Source: Corynebacterium glyciniphilum AJ 3170 (GTDB lineage Bacteria > Actinomycetota > Actinomycetes > Mycobacteriales > Mycobacteriaceae). Taken from it: DNA of 64,000 bases. The notes below the pieces were generated by a model. The model did not search any database. It was not told the DNA's origin and worked only from the letters and a program-made list of their open reading frames with translations. How positions within the stretch are numbered: position 1 is the first letter of the stretch; each line of letters begins with the position of its first letter. Location: contig NZ_CP006842.1 in assembly GCF_000626675.1 (NCBI RefSeq), forward strand, positions 2,542,001 through 2,606,000, given 5' to 3'. This document shows positions 44,544 through 55,800 of this stretch, piece after piece. The position numbers were made by a program, and so were the translations under genes.

Positions 44544-44948
44544 ATGACGGGTGCGTTCTCTGTCGAGGACATATCCATCGCCGTTCATCGTCGATCAGGG
44601 TTGGACACTGCTCTGGGCGAGGAGCTTGTGCGCGAGCAGATTGGCACGATTGAGCAGTCAGAGAACCGGGTTATTGACCCAGAGCAGATCGGTGCGGATG
44701 ATACCGAGCGATTGGTCCGGTTGGTCGAGAAGGTCCAGCCTGAAGTGGCCGCACGGTCACTAGATGACCTCTACGACGCGCAGGTTCGGTGTCGTGACGC
44801 CGTAGAGCACCTCGAGGAGGCCCGCGCGCATCGCGATGCAGCTGTGTGTGCCGCGCTGGCCACGGGCGTGTCATGGGATGAGGTGACCACCACGACGGGA
44901 TTGTCGCGAGGCCAAATCGCCGACATCCGAAAAGTCCAACCCCGCTAA
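44544..44948 (+). CDS. Small HTH-containing hypothetical protein, 134 aa
   Basis: ATG 44544 with GAAAGGG upstream. N-terminal half acidic and helical. The C-terminal half (residues 85-130) has AHRDAAVCAALATGVSWDEVTTTTGLSRGQIADIRK, a pattern common in small actinobacterial HTH proteins. It is divergent from ktrB and could regulate it, but nothing more is shown. Confidence 0.55.
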   Translation: MTGAFSVEDISIAVHRRSGLDTALGEELVREQIGTIEQSENRVIDPEQIGADDTERLVRLVEKVQPEVAARSLDDLYDAQVRCRDAVEHLEEARAHRDAAVCAALATGVSWDEVTTTTGLSRGQIADIRKVQPR

Positions 44949-45249
44949 GATACTTAGGATAACATTTCCAATGTGCCGAAGTTGCACGCACTTGTCTGAT
45001 TCGTCGCGGACTATAGGTCGTGCTGTGATTCTACTAACTGCATTGCCTTGGGAGGTCATGACCACCGCAACGCATGGTACTCAGGAAAAACGCCGGCAAC
45101 CGTACTGAGTGAATCACCACTCACTACGAGGAACCCAGGATTCCCTTCCTGACGCGGGTGTAACGCAACATTGACCCAGTCCGGTAACTCGTATAGCTAG
45201 TCATCGGCCACTGCTGGTCCCGACACCCAGCGGCTGAACGGTTCAACGT

Positions 45250-46010
45250 CTCACCGGCCACTCGGCTCCCACCTCGGTGCCGCCCGCGCCACCGTCGGCC
45301 GGGTGCGGACTCGCCACACCACACCCGCACTGGACCGCGTCGGCAGTGGGGATCAAACCATTGTCCTGCCAGCACGCAAGATCCCGCCGATACGCTACGA
45401 GAGAACCTGCCCGGCGAGTTGGTGCATGTCGGCCTCAGAAACTCGGGCGGGTTCTCCCCGCAGGGCCTGATGGCGAATGCTCAGCAGAGGCTCCACCCAG
45501 CAACGGGCATCAAGCATTGCCAGTGGGGCGGCGGCACGCCCCGGAGTGTTCCGATCTCCAGGCTACCAGTGCTTGCATCACGGGCATCGACGACTACTCG
45601 AGAGCGTCTACTCGGAGATCCTGAATGACGAGTGTAAAGACACCGCTACGGGGTTCTGGACCCAGGCTACAACCTTCTTCGAGTCATTGGAGGTCACCGT
45701 GGAGGCGGTGATGACCCACAACGGGCCTTGCTACCGCTCACAGGTGTTCAAAATGCCCTAAGCGCGAAGGTCACCCACCGGTTCACCTGGGCATATCCGA
45801 CGCAGACCAACAGCAAGGACGAACGGCCCAACAACACGCTGATGACCGAGTGGGCCTACGGCATGGCCGCATCTGAGTGAGACGGATCGTGAGGCGGCGT
45901 GCAAGCAGTTCCTGCATCACTCAAGATCACCGAGCCCGCACACCTATCGAAGGGGCGCTTCCTTCATCGCGTGTTCATGACCTCACGGGGATTATAGCTA
46001 ACGCGCACCT
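45250..46010 (+). pseudogene. IS481-family transposase remnant
   Basis: Fragments in order: IRYERTCPGELVHVGL (first Asp region, lost), IDDYSR, YSEILNDE, VMTHNGPCYRS (second region with Asp replaced), VTHRFTWAYPTQTNSK, EWAYGMAA and IEGALPSSRVHDLTG. Several frame changes and stops. Catalytically dead. It is a different copy from that at 9630. 44949-45249 holds no gene. Confidence 0.75.
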
Positions 46011-46143
46011 ACCGACACACGCCTCAACCGCCGAGCATGGACCGGAGAGGTCCGAAAGCCGACGGTCGGCCGCCGAATAGTGCCTGCTTTAGTTCCTGCT
46101 TAAGCATCCAGGCCATATAGCTCTCACATTCACAGCCTGAGAT

Positions 46144-46722
46144 CTACGGCGTCCGCCATATACTCTCGCCATCGTCGGTTATCAAGCCTGATCTGCGCAG
46201 CCCCAGCCGGGTTGCGATAGCGGCAGAAGCCGCATGGTCTGGGTGGATCGAGGCCGTGGAGTGGCTAACCCCATGGTCTCGCAGCCACGTGCACATCAAT
46301 TGTGCACTGCGTGTGGCCAGGCCCCGACCCTGGAACCGAACCCCGATGACCCACGCTAGTTCCGCAACCATCTGGTCGTCCTGGGAAACGACTGTTGCCT
46401 GCACGTACCCAGCCGGTTCTCCCGACACGCGAACGATCCAGTTCAACCACAACTGCGCCCCATCAGGCGATACTCCGTCCGCCCGGCGAGCGTACGTGCG
46501 GCGTAACTCGTCAATACTCGGTGGCTCACCACCGGTGAAAACATACAGCTCACGATCCTGCAACACCGTAAGCATCGTGTCAGCATCATCACCGCGCACC
46601 GGTGTCAGCAGCACATCGCCCTGCGTAATCGGCGTTGCCTTCAAAGAACATTGTTGGTCCGGATTCTCGCCCATATCCCCCAGTAAAGCCGGACCATCAC
46701 AATGACCCGCAACATGACTCAT
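46144..46722 (-). CDS. GNAT-family N-acetyltransferase
   Basis: 192 residues from ATG 46722. Acetyltransf_3 pattern: TPVRGDDADTMLTVLQD, WIVRVSGEPAGYVQATVV, AELAWVIGVRFQGRGLATRSAQLM with the acetyl-CoA pyrophosphate loop RFQGRGLA, and a final SIHPDHAASAAIATRLGLRRSG. Acceptor unknown: could be a ribosomal protein, an antibiotic or an amino acid. It starts 14 bases downstream of the trpS stop and reads the same way, so the pair is probably one operon. Confidence 0.85.
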   Translation of the reverse strand: MSHVAGHCDGPALLGDMGENPDQQCSLKATPITQGDVLLTPVRGDDADTMLTVLQDRELYVFTGGEPPSIDELRRTYARRADGVSPDGAQLWLNWIVRVSGEPAGYVQATVVSQDDQMVAELAWVIGVRFQGRGLATRSAQLMCTWLRDHGVSHSTASIHPDHAASAAIATRLGLRRSGLITDDGESIWRTP

Positions 46723-46735
46723 ACTTGAGGCCCCC

Positions 46736-47792
<1,057 letters not shown>

Positions 47793-47905
47793 TTACCCAG
47801 TACCGGTGCAAAGCCCTGCCTGACATGTAGAACGCGCCGGATAGTCGGCGCAAGCTCACAAACTACGGTACGGATTGGACTTGCCCGCATATCGTGGACA
47901 GGTAG

Positions 47906-48796
47906 CTAAGCTGCTGTAGGTGTCTCAACAGCAGGTATGTTGAGCAGATTCATTTCGAACTTCACCGGCGGCAGGTAGCCCAGCGCGGAATGAAGCCGCC
48001 GATGGTTGTACCTCGACTCGATCCAGTCACCGAACTTCAACCTCGCCTCAGCCCGGGTGGGCCATTTCCTCCGGTCGTAGAACTCGATCTTCATTGTCGC
48101 CCACACACTCTCGGCCATCGCATTGTCCCAGCACACTCCGGTCCGCCCCACCGACTGCAGCATCTCCAGTCCTCGGTAGACCTTGAACATGTCGTCACTG
48201 CTGAACTCAGAACCCCGGTCAGCATGGAACACCACACCGTCAGGAACCTCTCCGCGCAGCGTGTGAGCCCTGCGCAGGGCCTTTTCCACCAGGAAGGTGC
48301 CCATCCGCGAGTCCATCACCCAGCCCAGAATCCGGCGGGAGTGCGCGTCAGTGACCGCTGCGAGGTACAGCCAGCCCTCACCGGTGCGCAGGTAGGTGAT
48401 GTCCGAAATCCAGACGCGGTTGATCCCGCCCCAATCCCAGCATCGTTTGACCAGGTCAGGGATCGTATAGGTAGTCACTCCGGGGATCGTCGTCACCGGA
48501 GTGAACTTCTTCGGACTGATACCCTTCAGCCCCTGCCGGCACATGGATCTCGCCACAGTCTTGCGGTCAACCTCAAAACCCTCACGGGCCAGCTGGGCAT
48601 GGACCCTGGGCGAACCGTAGACCTCATCGGAATCGTCGAAGACCTTACGGACCTTCGCGTCAAGGTGATCGCGTGCACGGCGCTGTGAGCCTGGCTGACC
48701 TGCGTGCCGTGCCACCCAGGCGTAGAAACCGGACCGGGACACTACCAGAAGTCGAACCATGCGTGTGACCTGGAAGTTCGCCTTCTGCGCCGCCAT
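47906..48796 (-). CDS. IS3 OrfB transposase (second type)
   Basis: 296 residues from ATG 48796, which shares one base with the orfA stop (TGATG). HTH_21 region YGSPRVHAQLAREGFEVDRKTVARSM, DDE residues in WISDITYLRTGEG, VFHADRGSEFSS and AMAESVWATMKIEF. The C-terminus has YNHRRLHSALGYLPP. Intact. The same frame is open for 200 bases into orfA, so a frameshifted OrfAB is possible. Confidence 0.9.
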   Translation of the reverse strand: MAAQKANFQVTRMVRLLVVSRSGFYAWVARHAGQPGSQRRARDHLDAKVRKVFDDSDEVYGSPRVHAQLAREGFEVDRKTVARSMCRQGLKGISPKKFTPVTTIPGVTTYTIPDLVKRCWDWGGINRVWISDITYLRTGEGWLYLAAVTDAHSRRILGWVMDSRMGTFLVEKALRRAHTLRGEVPDGVVFHADRGSEFSSDDMFKVYRGLEMLQSVGRTGVCWDNAMAESVWATMKIEFYDRRKWPTRAEARLKFGDWIESRYNHRRLHSALGYLPPVKFEMNLLNIPAVETPTAA

Positions 48797-49125
48797 CAGT
48801 CCGTACCGTTCGTCGGTCGTTGCTTGGTGGCGAAGAAGGCGGCTGCTTTGCCCAGGAACTCGTTGTCCTTGTGCAGCTCGACGACCTGGCGGCGCAGGGC
48901 CTTGAGCTCGGCGCGTTCGTCCAGGGACAACTCTCCGGTCGATTCGCCGGCCTGCTCGGCGCGTCCGACGGCAACCCACTTTCCCAACGATTGGGAACCG
49001 ACGCCCCACTCTCGGGCGACTTCGGCGATACTGCGTCCGGTGTCGATGACCAGGCGCGCGGCCTCGTGCTTGTACTCGGGGGTGAAGGTTCTCCGTGGTC
49101 GTTTGCCGGGGGTCTTCTCGGTCAT
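48796..49125 (-). CDS. IS3 OrfA (second type)
   Basis: 109 residues. HTH_Tnp_1 domain RRTFTPEYKHEAARLVIDTGRSIAEVAREWGVGSQSLGKW and a coiled-coil tail (DERAELKALRRQVVELHKDNEFLGKAAAFF). Start ATG 49125. Confidence 0.9.
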   Translation of the reverse strand: MTEKTPGKRPRRTFTPEYKHEAARLVIDTGRSIAEVAREWGVGSQSLGKWVAVGRAEQAGESTGELSLDERAELKALRRQVVELHKDNEFLGKAAAFFATKQRPTNGTD

Positions 49126-49250
49126 GGTGGCATCCTCTCGTGCGGGACGGGTCCCGCTAAAACGGGTGTCCACTCAACGAGGGTAGGGCCAAACTCAACC
49201 CCGTCAGAAGCAATCCTAGCGGGGTTACGTGGTGCTGCGGGGTGTCAAGG

Positions 49251-50057
49251 TCACATGCTGAGTCGCCAGCCCGAGATCTCACCGTCGTCAGCGAGGATGG
49301 TGTTGGTCTTGGACTTCCGCGTCGGGGAGATCTGGACATACATGTCACGCATCCAGTCCTCCGAGTCCTCCTGCTCAGACTTCGGTGCGTAGCACTTCGT
49401 GAGGGTGGCTTCGAGGCCTGCTTCGTCAATCTTCATGGGCCCGTAATAGGTGGAGCCCTCAGCTTCCTCGGCGTAGTGGTCATCGCCTGCTGCTACCCAG
49501 GCCTGGGTACCACCGAGCATGCCCCGGTAGTCCTGGTCAACCGGCTGCACGCTCATCCGATCAGCCACACCTGCTGCCCTGCTTGCGATGCTGTCGTGCG
49601 ACGGCATACCTGCACCGTTCACCTCTCCGCCCTCCCACGGCTCGAACGTCATGGAAGCGTCGTAGCAGAGCACGAAGCTCTTCTTGTCCCCGTCAGGGTG
49701 GCCGTCCGGGGCGTTCTGGTCGCCCGTGATCACTCGGTCGATCTGACGCAGGTTGTCCAGTGACACGGTGAACCCAGTGGCATCCTTGCCGAACTCTTCC
49801 TTGCCGTCGCTTTCGTAGATGGTGCCGGTGGTGAAGTCCATCTTCTCCCCGGCCCTCAAGAACGTGCTGTCATCAGGCATTCCACTGGTCGCTGCCCCGG
49901 TGCCACCCTCGGGTGTGGACTGAGTCGTGGTGCCGAACAGAGCACCGACACCACCGTCACCGGTGGAGTCGTCGGAGCCACAGGCAACGACTGTGGTGGT
50001 CGCACACAGTGCGATAGCGGTGACCGCGATGGTGCGGCGGATGGTTCGGGTCTTCAT
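49251..50057 (-). CDS. Lipoprotein A', intact paralogue
   Basis: 268 residues. Signal MKTRTIRRTIAVTAIALCATTTVVACGSDD with lipobox VVAC; the first 35 residues are nearly identical to the frameshifted gene at 14436..15283. The mature protein has the same layout: Gly/Thr linker, acidic domain with KMDFTTGTIYESDGKEEFGKDA, NLRQIDRVITGDQNAPDGHPDGDK and a cysteine near VLCYDAS, then a C-terminal CYAPKSEQEDSED. No poly-G tract. Function unknown, surface-exposed. Confidence 0.7.
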   Translation of the reverse strand: MKTRTIRRTIAVTAIALCATTTVVACGSDDSTGDGGVGALFGTTTQSTPEGGTGAATSGMPDDSTFLRAGEKMDFTTGTIYESDGKEEFGKDATGFTVSLDNLRQIDRVITGDQNAPDGHPDGDKKSFVLCYDASMTFEPWEGGEVNGAGMPSHDSIASRAAGVADRMSVQPVDQDYRGMLGGTQAWVAAGDDHYAEEAEGSTYYGPMKIDEAGLEATLTKCYAPKSEQEDSEDWMRDMYVQISPTRKSKTNTILADDGEISGWRLSM

Positions 50058-50107
50058 GGTCTCTCCTTATCGGTAGGTGTCGTGGGTGCAGTTAGTCAGG
50101 GCCTCAC

Positions 50108-51136
50108 CTAGCCCCACTGCACGCCGCCAGGCAGCGTCGAGGGGTCGGATGCGGGCGGATAGATCTGCACACTGGCGTTGTTGCCACCTGTGCAGATGAC
50201 GTTCGGCCCCATCGCAGAGCACGTCATGTCGTAGGTCTCACCGGTCGCCTCAGAGGTTGCCGTGACCACGGCATCGAGGTTGCCGGTGGCGATGTACTGG
50301 TCGATCCAGGCGTTGTAGACAGCACGGGCGAACTGGTCCGAGGTGGTCTGGGTCTGCCCACTGTTGGTCGTCCCGGCACCGAAGTTCGGGTAGTCCGCCT
50401 TGGAACGTCCAGAGGTCGCGGGACCGGTACCACCAGAGGTGTCGCCAGTAGCGGCTCCTGTGGCACCGGGAAGTGGCTTCCAGTCGATGTCGACCGACTT
50501 GGCAACCAGGTCGGCAGGAGCATTTGCGTCCGCCGGTGCCGGAGGTGCTGCAACCGGGTAGGTCCAGGACTGCCCTGTCTTGCGGACCGCTCCGTTGTCG
50601 ATGGTCCACAGGTCCATCGTCATCTCGGTGTCCATGGACTGCCTCAGCGAGAACAGGATGCCGTCGTCGTCTTTGCTGGCGGCGAGCTCGTAGCGTCGCC
50701 CTCCTGCACCTGGCAGACCGTCGGCGAACTTCCCGGTCGTGACACCGTCTACAGGAACTTCGGTGCCGCTGGTGTCGTAGACCGACACGTCATACAGCGA
50801 CTCTTGCCCTTCTGCCGGTGTCTTCAGCAGCAACTCCGGATCGCCGTCTGAGGTGATATCGACAAGTGCGTATTGCGAGTCAGCCGGTGCGGATTCAAGT
50901 ACACGATCGTAGGCTTCGGACAGGTCATCGTCACCGGCAGTGCTCCTGTTGGTCGTCTCGTTGCTTTCTGTGGGCCGGGGCCCGGAGCTACCACCGGTGG
51001 TGGTGGCATTCGTTGATTCGAGTGTCGTGTCGGACAACTCAGCGTTGGCGCCTGTTTGACAGGCGCTGATGGTCGCAGCTGTGCATACCGCTACTGCTGC
51101 GATAGATAGCGCACGGGGAAAGTGTGCTCGTGACAT
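50108..51136 (-). CDS. Lipoprotein B', copy 2
   Basis: 342 residues from ATG 51136. Signal with lipobox ISAC at about residue 25, a Thr/Ser/Asn linker different from copy 1, then from VDITSDGDPELLLKT on a sequence identical to the protein at 15657..16682. Identity over 746 bases with divergent flanks points to recent gene conversion or recombination. The in-frame ORF extends upstream to 51529, but that part is non-coding in appearance and overlaps the xre promoter. Confidence 0.72.
   Translation of the reverse strand: MSRAHFPRALSIAAVAVCTAATISACQTGANAELSDTTLESTNATTTGGSSGPRPTESNETTNRSTAGDDDLSEAYDRVLESAPADSQYALVDITSDGDPELLLKTPAEGQESLYDVSVYDTSGTEVPVDGVTTGKFADGLPGAGGRRYELAASKDDDGILFSLRQSMDTEMTMDLWTIDNGAVRKTGQSWTYPVAAPPAPADANAPADLVAKSVDIDWKPLPGATGAATGDTSGGTGPATSGRSKADYPNFGAGTTNSGQTQTTSDQFARAVYNAWIDQYIATGNLDAVVTATSEATGETYDMTCSAMGPNVICTGGNNASVQIYPPASDPSTLPGGVQWG
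50112..50857. repeat. 746-bp direct repeat, right copy
   Basis: Matches 15661..16406 without visible difference; together they would let homologous recombination remove 34451 bp. Confidence 0.85.
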
Positions 51137-51288
51137 GGAGTTCTCTCTTAACAATGGATGATCGTGAAGGATCTTTATTTTTTCGTGGCACTGACCGCCA
51201 GGGCTAGCAGGGGAACGTATCCAGGGGGTTCGCGGCCGGGATCTTGAAGCTCTGTCGGTCAGGGGACCTCGGTTGCCATGCCCCAAAT

Positions 51289-51304
51289 GTGACAGTACTG
51301 TCAC
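51289..51304. promoter_or_regulatory. Perfect 16-bp palindrome upstream of the xre gene
   Basis: GTGACAGTACTGTCAC, 77-92 bases before the xre start and followed by CTCTATATGG, a possible -10. Likely operator in the divergent xre/lipoprotein B' region. Confidence 0.65.
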
Positions 51305-51380
51305 TCTATATGGCACGCAACGCGAACGAGGAGCTCTCCCCACATCAGGTGTGTTTGATCGCCGCAGGCCGTAGGGCACA

Positions 51381-51671
51381 ATGGTTGACATGCCCCAGTC
51401 GCCCGCACACCTCAGCGCAGCACAGCTGCAGCGCCAAGAGGATCGACGCATGAACCTGGGCCAGAGCATCTCCGCGCTACGGCGCGAGCAGGGAATGACC
51501 CAAGGCGCACTGGCCGACGAGGTCGGCATCAGTACCCGGGGGGTTATCCGCGTCGAACAGGGGCAGACAAGCTTGACGGTCGATGTGCTCGGCAGGTTCG
51601 CCGATGCACTTGGGGTGCGACCATCTCGACTACTGGCGCTTGCCGAAGAGCGCGAACAACAAGATGTCTGA
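51381..51671 (+). CDS. XRE-family HTH regulator
   Basis: 96 residues from ATG 51381 (ATG 51390 also possible). HTH_3 domain LGQSISALRREQGMTQGALADEVGISTRGVIRVEQGQTSLTVDVLGRFADALGV fills residues 25-80. Divergent from lipoprotein B'; it probably autoregulates through the palindrome at 51289. Present only in copy 2 of the module. Confidence 0.88.
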   Translation: MVDMPQSPAHLSAAQLQRQEDRRMNLGQSISALRREQGMTQGALADEVGISTRGVIRVEQGQTSLTVDVLGRFADALGVRPSRLLALAEEREQQDV

Positions 51672-51971
51672 CACTGTTGCAGCCAGCGAGCCGGTCGCGA
51701 TGTGAACCCGCAGTGGCCCGGTGAAGATTCGACTAGAACGTAGAAGCCTTCCTAGAAGGCCGGGAGTAGGCATACGAGTTATATTCGTGGCTTTCTCGGT
51801 CAGCCACGCCGCCTCGAAGCTACTCGACAGACGTTCCATTACCCCTGATCTACACACCCGTAGCCGGTTAACCTCTGCTCGATAAGATGATCGAGGCCGA
51901 TGTGGGATTAGCACTGTCACCCAACGAGGAAGATGACGTAAACGGTGGCGCTGCTCGCACCATGGGGTGGA
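51672..51971. other. Gene-free spacer between xre and ardA copy 2
   Basis: 300 bases. An inverted pair TAGAAGCCTTCCTAGAAGG near 51740 might be a weak terminator for xre. No gene seen. Confidence 0.3.
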
Positions 51972-52520
51972 TCAGTGATTGGCGAAGACCCACACGTTGT
52001 AGTCGGCGGTGTCGATCACGGTGTAGTCGAGGGCGAGGTCGGCGGCGTAGCGCTCAAGGTCGAAGTACTGGATGAACTCCTCTGGCACACCGATGAGCAT
52101 TCCGGTGTCGCACACGATCCCATCGGCGTAGTCGGTGAAGTTAGCGTACTCACCGGCAAAGAAGCCGAAGAACTCGTCACGGCCAGGAGCCTCGGAAGGG
52201 GTGCTGATCCACTGGTCCTCGATCCAGGCGAGATACGCTGCCCTCCAGTGCGGGGAGATTGCCTCGATGGCCTCAGCCCAGGCTGTTGCTGTCAGTGGGT
52301 CCATCTCTGGGTTACCGGGGATTGTGGGTAGGAACTCATGATCCATCACCCACAGTTCCTCGTGGTCGGTGGGGACACCGTGCAGATCGACGGGAAGCAC
52401 GTTGGCGGCGTCAATGGCGTCGTACCAGTGGCCGACAAGCTCACCGTCATTGTAGCAGGCAAGGCAGCCGACCCAAGCGCGGGGCGTGATGGTGTCGGTA
52501 GCGGGGTTGAACGTCTTCAT
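51972..52520 (-). CDS. ardA: ArdA-family antirestriction protein, copy 2
   Basis: 182 residues, same length as copy 1 and about 85-90 percent identical by eye. Changes cluster in the middle (VLPVDLHG for VLPQDIHG, EFLPTIPGN for ENIPTIPGS, PEEFIQ for PDDVAQ). All acidic and aromatic features of the family are kept. It sits directly downstream of the type I restriction operon's hsdR, on the same strand but separated by 328 bases of mostly shared promoter DNA. It should inhibit type I enzymes, possibly including the island's own. Confidence 0.85.
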   Translation of the reverse strand: MKTFNPATDTITPRAWVGCLACYNDGELVGHWYDAIDAANVLPVDLHGVPTDHEELWVMDHEFLPTIPGNPEMDPLTATAWAEAIEAISPHWRAAYLAWIEDQWISTPSEAPGRDEFFGFFAGEYANFTDYADGIVCDTGMLIGVPEEFIQYFDLERYAADLALDYTVIDTADYNVWVFANH

Positions 52521-52543
52521 GGGGTGGACCTCCCGGGGTCACT

Positions 52544-52563
52544 AGACAATCATTCAATTGTCT
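52544..52563. promoter_or_regulatory. Conserved palindrome upstream of ardA copy 2
   Basis: Same AGACAAT-N6-ATTGTCT dyad as at 17817..17836, at the same distance from the start codon. Conservation against a background of substitutions supports function. Confidence 0.6.
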
Positions 52564-52849
52564 TCCCGGGATCGGCACCGACGATCCTTGATGCGAGGAA
52601 AAAAAGGGGCAACGGTGTGTTCTTTGAAGAACAGGTGGTGGGAGGCACACACCGAGATAGCCGAGGGTGATGCCCCTTCAGTCTGCGAAGCGACAGCAGG
52701 TTACAGCCAGACCGTGCCCTGCTAACAGAAACTGCATCCCCTGCGGCCAGGCCCTTGCTGAGTTGCGCACCTCTTCACCGTGATCCTGTCCCTGTAAGCT
52801 CAGCGCAGGATCAAGCTAACAGAAGGTCTAGCGAATAGTACCGTTGAGA
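52564..52849. other. Spacer between ardA copy 2 and hsdR
   Basis: No gene. The first 180 bases match the region upstream of ardA copy 1; homology ends near 52810, close to the hsdR stop. Confidence 0.4.
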
Positions 52850-55800
52850 CTATGTCGGTTCGTCTGGAAGCGACATCCCATCGGCCTGTGAACGATAGAA
52901 AGCGCGTGCGATGAGCTGCCGCGCTCGTTCTGCGTTGGCATCGCCTGCGAAGATGATCTCGCTGACCCGACTCATGACGTCGCCGGCACCGAGTACAGCC
53001 TCATCGGTACTTGCCTGGAGGTCTGGGCTCTCTTCGAACTGCGACTCACTGTTCGACTTCGCCTGCTGCACCAGAGTCTCGTCCTCGCTGAGCTTGGAGA
53101 GGATCGTCGACACCGCACCGTGGGTGGTTTCCTCGGATTCGCCGAGCATCGTCGAGAGCTCTCGGACGACCTCAAGAAGCGCAACCATCTTCGGATCACG
53201 TGGCTCACCACTTGCCACAGCGGTTGTCCCCGTGACGACTCCCCCGGCGGAGATGTCGATGTCAACAGGCTGCTCCCCAACGAGCTGAAGGCGGGTGAGC
53301 TCGACATCGGTGAGGTCGATGGTCTCGGAGATCTCCGTATCCCGCAGATGCGGCGCGAGTAGGCGCAGGTAGATCGCCTTCTTCGCTAGGTCCGTGTTCC
53401 CGTAGTCGACGACCTGGGTCATGAAATCGTAGAAGTTCAGGAACGAGGTCGTGTTCTTGCGGAAGAGTTCGAGCTCATTGAGCTCGATGCGGTCCTCGGT
53501 CAGCTGCGCATGCTTCCACTGCTCCCGGAACCGCTTTTTCGCCGGCCCCAGGCCTTTGGCGATCTTACCGTTGACCTTCGATCCCGTCCCGGTTCCCTCT
53601 GTCACGAACACGGTCGCGACGTCCTGGACCTCGTCGGCTTCGTAAATATCAGCACCGTCGAGCTTGGACACGATGTCCCAGATGAGATTCGGGTCCGTTA
53701 CCTCGTCGATGTGGGCGTCATTGAAGTAAGGCTCGAACGATTCCTGGATCTCTGCAGGCTCGTTGACGAAGTCAACGACCTGCGTCATCGCTGCGGTCTT
53801 CTTCGTCCCGCTCGAGGTTGTGTGGGTCCGATTCAGTCGGGAGAGGGTCTGCACGGCGGTGATGCCGGAGAGCTTCTTGTCGACATACATCGCGCACAGC
53901 AGCGGCTGATCGAAGCCGGTCTGGAACTTGTTGGCCACGATCATCACCCGGTATTGATCACTCTTGAACTCCTGGCGCAGATCACGGGTGCCAGGGTTCA
54001 TCGTCGCTTCAGTCAGGCTCTCCAGCCCGAGCTCAGCACTGGTGTCCGCGTCCTCGACCGTCCCGGAGAAGGCGACGAGGGTTCCATAGCCGAGTCCCCT
54101 CGACTTGATGTACCGGTCGATTTCGCGTTTGTAGCGCACGGCACCGAGGCGGTTGGGAGAGACAACCATGGCTTTGGCCGCCCCGTCGAGCAGGTGGGCG
54201 ACATTCTCGCGGAAGTGCTCGACGATGATCGCTGCCTTCTGAGCGATCGTTTTCGGATTGACCTTCACCCACTGCATCACCTCCTTCTTCGCCTTGGTCT
54301 CATCGACCTCGGTGTTCAGTGAGCCTTCGATCTTCTCGCCCAGGTCGAAGTACATCTTGTACGTGCGGTACCCGCGCAGCACGTCGAGGATGAACCCCTC
54401 CTCGATCGCCTGCTTCATCGAGTACAGGTGGAATGGCCTGGGTTCGCCGTCGTCGCTGTCACGGTGCCCGAACAGTTCAAGGGTCTTCTTCTTCGGAGTC
54501 GCAGTGAAGGCGAAGAATGAGATGCCCTCGTGGGAGGCCCTGGCGGCCATCTCGTGGCTGAGCATCCTGTTGATCATCATCTGCTCGGCATCGACCTCAA
54601 CCTCACCGGTATCGTCGAGCTCTTCTTGCTGCTCTGCCGTGAGTACGCTCTTGAGCTGTGCTGCGGTGTTACCCGACTGCGAGGAGTGCGCCTCATCGGC
54701 AATGATGGCGAACTTCTTCGCCTTGAGCTCGGAGGCGTTCTGGATCTTGTCGAGGATGAACGGGAACGTCTGGATGGTGACGACCACGATGAGCTTGCCC
54801 GACTCGATGGCGTGACCGAGCGCTCCGGATTTCGACGCGGTGTTCCCCTCGTTGAGGTTGGCGTACTCTCGGATCGCCATGTCGTCGATGGTAGCGACGA
54901 TCGATTGGTTGTCCGTGTCGATCTGCTTGATCGCCTCCTGCAGCTGCGCATCCAGCACGTTGCGGTCGGTGACGACGATGACGGTGTCGAAGATCTTCTC
55001 GTTGTTGACCTGTAGGCGTGCCAGGCGGTGGGCCAGCCAGGCGATCGAGTTGGTCTTGCCCGACCCGGCCGAGTGTTGGATGAGGAAGCGCTTGTCGGGC
55101 TCAGGGGCGGTGACTGCTCGTTCGAGCTTCTCGACGACGTCCCACTGGTGGAAACGGGGAAAGATCAGCGTGTACGAGCGCTTCTGTCGACCGGTCTTGT
55201 CAAGAGTCCGGGACTCAGAGATCCAGATGAAGCGCGAGAGAATTGCCAGCCACGCATCACGCTGAAGTACCTGTTCCCAGAAGTATGCGGTCCTCTGCCC
55301 GTTCGGGTTCAGCGGGTTGCCTTCCCCACCGTCTTCTGTGCCACGGTTGAATGGCAGGAAGCGGGTCTTGGCCCCGTCGAGCTTCGTGGTCATCCAGACC
55401 TGGTCTTCGGACACGGCGAAGTGCACCAGGGCCCTGGTGCCGTTGCCTAGTAGGGCGAAGGGCTTCTTGCCCTTGAGCTGGATGATGCGTTCGCGGTACT
55501 GCTGCTTGGCATTCTCAACAGTCTGGGTGTTCTCGGTCTTGACCTCTGCTGTCGCGACGGGGACTCCGTTGAGGAAGAACACCAGGTCGATGGACTTGTT
55601 GCCATCGCCGTAATGCACCTGGCGCATGACACGCAGACGGTTAGCTTCGTACTTCGCCTGCGTGGTCGGGTTGAGCGAGGTCTCGGGCTTTGCCTGCATC
55701 ATGTCGAACTTCGCCGACCCTGCACCGAGGCCGGCGACGTTGAAGCCCTTACGTAATGTGCGTAGAGCGCCCTCGCGATCGGTCATCGGCTTGTCCAGGC

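Larger units (their letters stand above)
47894..49173. mobile_element. IS3-family insertion sequence (second type)
   Basis: About 1.28 kb with short inverted ends GTGGACA (47894) and TGTCCAC (49167-49173). Carries orfA and orfB. It lies between trpS and the left edge of the duplicated module copy 2, and marks the join between cargo and that module. Confidence 0.8.
49190..52810. repeat. Duplicated lipoprotein/ArdA module, copy 2
   Basis: Starts with a degenerate copy of the relaxase terminator (CCCCGTCAGAAGCAATCCTAGCGGGG), then lipoprotein A', lipoprotein B', an xre gene, ArdA and its palindrome, and ends with the same non-coding tail as copy 1 (GCAGGTTACAGCCAGACCGT). It includes an xre gene where copy 1 has a 69-residue ORF. 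Confidence 0.8.

Noticed and set aside
51137..51529. N-terminal extension of lipoprotein B'
   Set aside because: The ATG at 51136 starts a proper lipoprotein signal; the extension overlaps the divergent xre gene and its palindrome.
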